In this document: piece by piece, positions 6,850 to 11,556 of the stretch
Layout of the letters: each line of letters begins with the position of its first letter
Position numbering within the stretch: the first letter of the stretch is position 1
Assembly (NCBI GenBank): GCA_030849075.1
Contig: JASAOO010002860.1
Location: 1 to 11,556, forward strand
DNA: 11,556 nucleotides
From: Zelonia costaricensis
Taxonomy: Eukaryota > Euglenozoa > Kinetoplastea > Trypanosomatida > Trypanosomatidae
Reading direction: 5' to 3'
The notes under the pieces: model-generated
The model's input: only the letters and a program-made list of their open reading frames with translations
Database searches by the model: none
Told to the model about the DNA's origin: nothing
Program-made: the position numbers and the translations under genes

Positions 6850-6921
6850 TGCCCCTCTTCCCCTCCCCCTTACTCTGCCCTGCTTCCTCTCTCCACGCCA
6901 CTGCCCACTGTCACTGCCCAG
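6850..6921 (+). promoter_or_regulatory. Spliced-leader acceptor candidate for gene 3
   Basis: A C/T-rich tract fills most of 6850-6898 and the first AG is at 6920-6921. A message spliced here has a leader of about 438 nt with no AUG before the gene 3 start. Closer AGs at 7348-7349, 7354-7355 and 7357-7358 follow another C-rich tract but would leave a leader of 10 nt or less. The distal site is preferred for that reason. Confidence 0.5.
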
Positions 6922-7084
6922 CGCGCCCTGCTTTGCGTCGCACTTGTCGCTTCACGAGTACACTGCTTTGGCGTACGCTGTTCGCCTCCCCGCTTCCTAC
7001 TCCGCCTACTACAGGCTACGACGCAAAAGGAAGAGGGCCTCTAGTACACCCCCACTCCCTCCGCATCACGCAGCCGTTGCCCGG

Positions 7085-7105
7085 CACACACACACACACA
7101 CACAC
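7085..7105 (+). repeat. CA dinucleotide tract
   Basis: Ten uninterrupted CA units lie in the likely leader of gene 3. It is probably polymorphic in length and resembles the tracts before gene 1 and after gene 3. Confidence 0.9.
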
Positions 7106-7359
7106 TTACGATCACACCGACGCCAGCGTATCACAGTCTTCTACCACTTATTCGGGTTCGCCCGCACTCTGCTATCATCAAAAAACAAGGCAGCTGCACC
7201 CCTTTGTGTGCTTCCCTCACCGAACTGCTGCACACAAAAGCCTGCCCGATTCCTCTTGCCTGCGTTCCGTCTCCAAGCACGCACGCCCGCGCAGCCCACA
7301 CCTCACCGGTCCCCTCCCTCCCCCGCTCCCCCCCCGCCATACACACGAGGCGCAGCAGG

Positions 7360-10300
7360 ATGCCGGTCTCCGTGTCGATGCATGCGTGCTCGACGTGGCC
7401 GGTCAGCATCGACTTCGTCGTCTTCCGCTTCTTCCTGGCCGGCTACTCGGTGGAGGAGGCAGTCGAGCAGCTCATGGCGCTGCAGAGTGTCCCACCACCC
7501 TCCACCGCGGCGCGACAGCGCACCGCCTCCGCCTCGTCATCCACCTCCGCAGCGCCGTCCGACGCCGCCTCCGACTCAGGCTTCAGCGCGGTTTCCACGA
7601 CCTCGCCGTCCGTCTCGCGCTCCACAGCGCGCCGTGCGCAGGCGCGGCGGCAGGGCTCACGCCGGCCGCTTCCACCAGCGCCGCCACCGCAGGCCCTGCC
7701 CACGCCGCAAGACACGGCGCAGCTCACGGAGGACCTTCGCGTCGACGCGGCGGAGGAGGCGCCGGAGGAGCTCACGGTTGCCAGCAGCCTCCTCACCGTG
7801 CCGGCGGCAGAGTCGCGGGCCGGCTCGGTGCCGCGCCCCCACAGCGGGGCCCACACCCCCGCCACGGTTGCTGCCCACGCGGCGACGGTCACCACGATGA
7901 CGACGTCAGCAGCCGACATCAGCCTGACCAGTATCGCCGCCTCCCGCTCCGGCGCCCCCTCTCCCGCGGCAGCAGACACCGCAGCCGGCAAGAGCGCCGC
8001 CGACCACCGCACCCGCCACCGCAGCCACCACCACCACCGCAGCCATACCCACCATCACAGCCAGGCCCTCACGCAGCAGGCGGACCGCGACAAGGCCCGC
8101 AGCGGCACCGGCGCACGCAAGAAGGCCCACCACTCTACCGCACAGTCGTCGCGGCAGCGCACGGCGGCCAACTCGTCGACGGCCACCACGCGCACCTCCT
8201 TTGCGCTTCCGTCGACGCTGAACAACGGTAGTGCAGGCAACAACGACTCGGTGCCGTTCGCTACCGGGCAGAGCAGCTTCCGCCGCTCCACCGACGACGC
8301 CACGGCCGCGGCGCTGACGGCCGCGGCAGGAGCGGCGAACGGGAGCGGCCTCCGGGCCGCTGGGGCTGCGGGCGCCTACCACGGCCACCATCAGCAGCAC
8401 CGCGCCAGCTCTGGCGAGGCGAAGGTGTCGTCGTCGTCTCAGCAGCGCCGGGAGCGCCGCCGCCGCGATCGGGCGGAGCGGCAGTGCTTTTTTCTCAACG
8501 AGGGGTACATCAAGTTCCAGCGCCAGCTGCAGAAGGTGGAGGCGATCGGGGGTGCCGGCATCGGCGCCTCCTCGCTGCAGAGCCGCTATTTGTTTGAGGA
8601 GGTTTCGGAGCAGTACCAGGCGTTCCGCGAGCTGGCCCGCGAGGAGCAGCTCGGGTCCCCGTACGCATTTCTGTCGAACTTCTACCTCCCCATCCCCGTC
8701 GCGACGCGGCTGCAGCTGCTGCAGATGTACTACCAGACCGACCCCGGCGTGTTCCGGTGGGCCTTCGGCGACAAGCTGAGCCGCTTCGACCTGCCCGCCG
8801 CCCTGAGCGCCGTGCGAGAGGAGTACGCAAACGGGACGCTGCCCGCCGGCGCCGCGCGCCACGGCGGCGGGGTCGCAGGCGACGGCAGTGGCAGCCCCGT
8901 TGGCGGCGGCAGCGGGCCAGCTGGCGGCGGCGGCTTCTTCTGGACAAGTCGGTGGAAGAGTTCGCCTGGCAAGCTGGCCACGATGGACGCGGCGACGGTG
9001 CTGCGGCTCGGGGACCAGTACGTGGACGCGCTGCGCCGGCAGTGGGAGAACGTCAAGCACGTCTGCGTCACGGTGGCGGCCCTGTACCGCGGCAAGGGCG
9101 GGCTCTGCGTGCCGCTGGACATGCCGCTGCTCACGACGATCCAGCAGTGCTTCGGGCTGCGGCAGGAGCAGGCGCTGGACTACGCAACAGCCGCCTTCGG
9201 CTACGAGCACCGCCTCGAGACGCGGATGTTCGCGCACCTGCACCACTTCAGCGAGTATGGCGCCATCTGCTCCATCGTCGCGTCGCTCTGGTGCGACCGG
9301 TCTGGCTACTTCCTCTGCGAGTCCTTCCGCGACGGCTGCCGGCGCCTGGCCCGCCTGCTGGACGAGTACCGCGTGCTGTCGGAGCTGCACCAGCTGGTCT
9401 TTGCCGAGGCGATGCGGCCGCGGTGGCAGGTGCAGCTGGACGAGGTGCAACGCGTGATAACGACGTCGTCGCTCGTGGAGAAGAACACGATGGCCTCCGC
9501 GGCGGCGGTGCCCGGCACGGGGTCAGTGCCAGCAGCCGGCGTCGGGGGCGGTGTCGCGGGGGGTGCCACCGCCAGCGCATCGGGCACGCCAACGGCAGGG
9601 GCCGGCCCAAGCGCACTGCACCCCGCTCTCAGTACGCCGCCCCCGCCAGGGGCGGTGGGGAACAGCGGTGGTGGTGGCGGGTGCGGCCATGGGCCGGCTC
9701 ACGCTGGCCACGGCCTGGCCGCCGATGCTGCCGGGACGAGCGCGGCGGCCGCGCAGGCGAGCAGCATGCACTCACCTCTGAGCGGCAACGGGCAGTACAG
9801 CCGCCGCTTCCTGATGGAGTTCCCGTCTCTGATGAAGCACCTCCTGCGCGTTTGCGTCGCCCTCGGCAGCAACGGCGGCGTCAACGACGCCCTCGACATC
9901 TTCTTCAACCGCATCTACGCCTACCTTGAGGTGCTCAGCTCGCGCTCCGCCCCAGCCATCGTGTCGCTCGTCGTGAACGCGGCAGCCCCGGCCTTTGGCG
10001 CGGCGACTCCTCAGGCGGGCGCCGGCGGCTTGGCGAGCGGCGGGGGCAGCAGCTGTGGCGGCGCTGTGGGGCCGCTGAGTGCAGCGGCGTCGGTGCCCAA
10101 CTCGGGTCGGCCGCCGCTGCTGCCGCCGTACGGCGAGCGTGTCCGCAGCGACGGCGACCTCAGCCGGGCCCCGACCGACAACGGGAGCACGATGGCGCCT
10201 ACGCCGGGCTCGCTGGTCGGGGCACAGGGGCCGGGCCAGCAAAGCGGTCTCTCCGTCTGCTCGGCGTCGTCTCGCCCCAACACGAGCCTCAGCCGACCCC

Positions 10301-11070
10301 TCCGCGCCGGCCTCACGCGCTCACCGTCCGCCAACACGCTCTTCCGTTCAAGCGGCACGCGTGCCAGCATCGGTGGCGGCGGCCCGGAGGGCCCCTCCTT
10401 CTCGGCCCTCGCGAGCGCTGCCGACCCGCGCGCGAGCGTTGAGGACGGGGTGCCGGTGGGCACATACTCGTCTTTCTCGTACGCGGCGTCCACCGTCGTC
10501 AACACCTCTCTCTTCCACCCCGCCAGTGTGCTGCTTCCGCTGACCGCCGCCATGGCGGCGCAGAGCGGCTCTGTCGCTGGCAGCTTCGTCTCCTCGCCGC
10601 TGCTGCCCACTGTGGCAAGCCGCGGGTTCGCCTCGGAGGAGGAACCCACCGACCCCGAGGCAGACGGAAGCGCGGCACACCTCGAGCCGCAGCCGCCCCG
10701 CGCCGCGTCGGCCACCACCACTGCTGCTGCAGCCGCTGCGGGTGCGGGGGTGGGGGGCCGCTTTCCCAGCGTCTCTTCGCTGACCTCACCCAGCGGTGGC
10801 GCGGGGGTAGGCAGCAGCTTTGCCACGGCGCTGCAGTCTGGCGCCGCCACGCTCTTACCGTCGCAGGTGAGCGACATGGTGCTCAAGGTAATAGATAAGC
10901 GGTATCTGCGCGAGCTGTGCACGTTGCTGACGGCCCTGCCGCGGGGATGGCGGCAGCTGACGGCGCTGACCCCTGACGACCACGCGGCGACGGACAAGGC
11001 CGTAAGCGACCTCGTCATGGCGCTCAAGGCAATCACGCAGGTGCTCATGGCCTCCGACGACTTCCAATGA
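7360..11070 (+). CDS. Large hypothetical protein with linker-split helical core, 1236 aa
   Basis: I do not recognise this protein. The start is the first ATG after a 510-base stretch lacking ATG; a TTG-initiated extension to 7204 is unlikely in a eukaryote. Residues 15-42 form a hydrophobic helix-turn-helix-like patch, with FLAGYSVEEAVEQL resembling the first half of a UBA or LisH motif. Residues 43-365 are Ser/Ala/Thr-rich and probably disordered, with a His-rich patch at 215-234 (10 His in 20). Ordered, mostly helical blocks follow at about 370-495, 526-705 and 808-875, separated by Gly-rich linkers near 497-525 and 706-807. A second long disordered region (876-1164) has many Ser/Pro sites, and a last helical block at 1165-1236 ends the protein. 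No signal peptide or convincing membrane span is seen. GC-rich third positions support coding along the whole length. It may be an assembly or scaffold protein with helical repeats, but this rests on architecture alone. Confidence 0.92.
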   Translation: MPVSVSMHACSTWPVSIDFVVFRFFLAGYSVEEAVEQLMALQSVPPPSTAARQRTASASSSTSAAPSDAASDSGFSAVSTTSPSVSRSTARRAQARRQGSRRPLPPAPPPQALPTPQDTAQLTEDLRVDAAEEAPEELTVASSLLTVPAAESRAGSVPRPHSGAHTPATVAAHAATVTTMTTSAADISLTSIAASRSGAPSPAAADTAAGKSAADHRTRHRSHHHHRSHTHHHSQALTQQADRDKARSGTGARKKAHHSTAQSSRQRTAANSSTATTRTSFALPSTLNNGSAGNNDSVPFATGQSSFRRSTDDATAAALTAAAGAANGSGLRAAGAAGAYHGHHQQHRASSGEAKVSSSSQQRRERRRRDRAERQCFFLNEGYIKFQRQLQKVEAIGGAGIGASSLQSRYLFEEVSEQYQAFRELAREEQLGSPYAFLSNFYLPIPVATRLQLLQMYYQTDPGVFRWAFGDKLSRFDLPAALSAVREEYANGTLPAGAARHGGGVAGDGSGSPVGGGSGPAGGGGFFWTSRWKSSPGKLATMDAATVLRLGDQYVDALRRQWENVKHVCVTVAALYRGKGGLCVPLDMPLLTTIQQCFGLRQEQALDYATAAFGYEHRLETRMFAHLHHFSEYGAICSIVASLWCDRSGYFLCESFRDGCRRLARLLDEYRVLSELHQLVFAEAMRPRWQVQLDEVQRVITTSSLVEKNTMASAAAVPGTGSVPAAGVGGGVAGGATASASGTPTAGAGPSALHPALSTPPPPGAVGNSGGGGGCGHGPAHAGHGLAADAAGTSAAAAQASSMHSPLSGNGQYSRRFLMEFPSLMKHLLRVCVALGSNGGVNDALDIFFNRIYAYLEVLSSRSAPAIVSLVVNAAAPAFGAATPQAGAGGLASGGGSSCGGAVGPLSAAASVPNSGRPPLLPPYGERVRSDGDLSRAPTDNGSTMAPTPGSLVGAQGPGQQSGLSVCSASSRPNTSLSRPLRAGLTRSPSANTLFRSSGTRASIGGGGPEGPSFSALASAADPRASVEDGVPVGTYSSFSYAASTVVNTSLFHPASVLLPLTAAMAAQSGSVAGSFVSSPLLPTVASRGFASEEEPTDPEADGSAAHLEPQPPRAASATTTAAAAAAGAGVGGRFPSVSSLTSPSGGAGVGSSFATALQSGAATLLPSQVSDMVLKVIDKRYLRELCTLLTALPRGWRQLTALTPDDHAATDKAVSDLVMALKAITQVLMASDDFQ
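8002..8061 (+). other. His-rich patch in gene 3
   Basis: Residues 215-234 contain ten His among Arg, Ser and Thr, encoded mostly by CAC. Such patches can bind metal ions, act as pH-sensitive regions or arise from CAC/CCA slippage. No metal-transport or enzyme motif surrounds it, so no function is assigned. Confidence 0.8.
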
Positions 11071-11095
11071 ACGAGAGAGAGAGGAAGAAACACAC

Positions 11096-11116
11096 CAAAA
11101 CACACACACAAACACG
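11096..11116 (+). repeat. CA-rich tract after gene 3
   Basis: Interrupted CA repeats with AAAC variants lie within the first 50 bases of the presumed 3' UTR. It is the third such tract of this window located between genes. Confidence 0.8.
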
Positions 11117-11417
11117 GACACGTGTGCAGCGACCAGTGTCCCCGGCCCAAGCAGACTCCCCCTCCCCCGCGGTCTCAGGCACTATAACATACACTAACAC
11201 ACAGCAACAACAACACAAACAGGACGCACACGTACATGATGAATCCGAATGTGCAGCCCGACAGAAGCACGGCAGCGTCTTCGCACCCGCTCCGCAATAC
11301 GCCGCGGCACCAGCTCGAAATGGCCAAGAAAAAGGAGTCGGCTTCTCGCGCGTGAAACGTTTCGCTACAAATTCTATTGCAGCTGTGTTCGAGATGCACC
11401 TCACCGTGAGCAGCGAT

Positions 11418-11457
11418 CTCCCCCCCCCCTCCCCCTCCCCCTCCCCCGCCTGCGGAG
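11418..11457 (+). promoter_or_regulatory. C10-T-(C5T)n tract with following AG
   Basis: A run of ten C is followed by T and three C5 blocks separated by single T residues (to 11447), and the first AG comes at 11456-11457. It fits a polypyrimidine tract plus acceptor for a gene to the right. The opposite strand is a strong candidate for G-quadruplex formation, with four or more G5 blocks. Confidence 0.5.
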
Positions 11458-11556
11458 TTGATTCCGCTGGAAGGTGCCGCACCGCTGTGGCCGCGTCCCC
11501 TTCGTGGCCTGCCCCCCTCCACTGCTTTCCGCCTTCCCTCCCTCCTCGGCTTGATG

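Larger units (their letters stand above)
6261..7359. other. Intergenic DNA between genes 2 and 3
   Basis: About 1.1 kb without a convincing large gene. It holds the 3' UTR of gene 2, a C/T-rich tract with AG at 6477-6478 followed by a small ORF, a second tract near 6621-6660, a strong pyrimidine tract at 6850-6919 with its first AG at 6920-6921, a CA tract at 7085-7105 and a C-rich tract at about 7300-7336. The left part carries many ATGs, whereas 6850-7359 has none on the + strand, which suggests that the leader of gene 3 begins near 6922. Confidence 0.75.
11071..11556. other. 3' flank of gene 3 and approach to a next gene
   Basis: A GA-rich stretch directly after the stop codon is followed by CA-rich sequence, an A/C-rich region to about 11240 and then mixed sequence. 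A C-rich tract at 11418-11447 with AG at 11456-11457 looks like a further splice-acceptor signal, so another + strand gene may begin beyond the window. The last three bases are ATG, but nothing shows whether that is a start codon. The longest ATG frames here are short and carry no recognisable features. Confidence 0.65.

Noticed and set aside
7204..7359. TTG-initiated extension of gene 3
   Set aside because: It has no ATG and a Pro/Ser/Arg-rich translation over a pyrimidine tract, as expected for a leader.
6594..8231. 545-codon + strand frame running into gene 3
   Set aside because: Within gene 3 it reads the wrong frame, with His/Pro/Arg-rich translation, and upstream it crosses the CA tract. 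It is a shadow.
7906..9450. 514-codon open frame on the - strand inside gene 3
   Set aside because: It lies wholly opposite a well-supported gene. GC-rich third positions often keep antisense frames open, and its translation is Arg/Ala/Val/Leu-rich without recognisable features.
10011..11150. 379-codon open frame on the - strand overlapping the end of gene 3
   Set aside because: It starts at a non-ATG codon, mirrors the Ser/Ala/Pro linker of gene 3, and has no domain-like segment or acceptor signal on that strand.
1..11556. CRISPR arrays, insertion sequences, tRNA or rRNA genes, and retroposons (SIDER/ingi)
   Set aside because: No regularly spaced repeats, transposase or reverse-transcriptase frames, tRNA-like cloverleaf or rRNA sequence was recognised by eye. 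Divergent SIDER elements would need a profile search to exclude.

Overview
This window looks like nuclear DNA of a trypanosomatid, most likely Leishmania or a close relative (Leptomonas/Crithidia type). The reasons are: three long intronless genes all on the + strand; strongly GC-rich third codon positions; long pyrimidine tracts followed by AG shortly before the starts, as expected for spliced-leader trans-splicing; CA, C5T and GGT microsatellites confined to the intergenic DNA; and proteins rich in Ala/Ser/Gly/Pro low-complexity linkers. No bacterial features (operon spacing, ribosome binding sites, terminators) are seen. The species is not determined.

Layout. 1-1020 is intergenic DNA or leader with pyrimidine tracts, an A15 run, a G/C-run inverted repeat and a CA tract. 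1021-3822 is gene 1, a 933-residue protein of unknown function with helical blocks between disordered stretches. 3823-4583 is intergenic and holds a GGT tract, a perfect 13-bp hairpin and a strong splice-acceptor candidate just before the next gene. 4584-6260 is gene 2, a 558-residue basic protein whose middle carries a paired CxxC module resembling the Rpr2/Rpp21/Snm1 zinc-ribbon family of RNase P/MRP subunits. 6261-7359 is intergenic and includes a 59-codon small ORF behind its own acceptor-like signal. 7360-11070 is gene 3, a 1236-residue protein of unknown function with a helical core cut by Gly/Ala linkers. 11071-11556 is 3' flank with another C-rich tract at its end.

The three genes probably sit in one polycistronic unit and are separated by trans-splicing and polyadenylation. 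Nothing shows that they share a pathway, since neighbours in such units are usually unrelated. The points best worth a second look are the RNase P/MRP-like zinc module in a lineage known for protein-only RNase P, the complete lack of ATG over 979 bases before gene 1 and 510 bases before gene 3, the intergenic hairpin, and the small ORF at 6485-6664. No obvious large novel system such as a mobile element, array or defence locus is visible.
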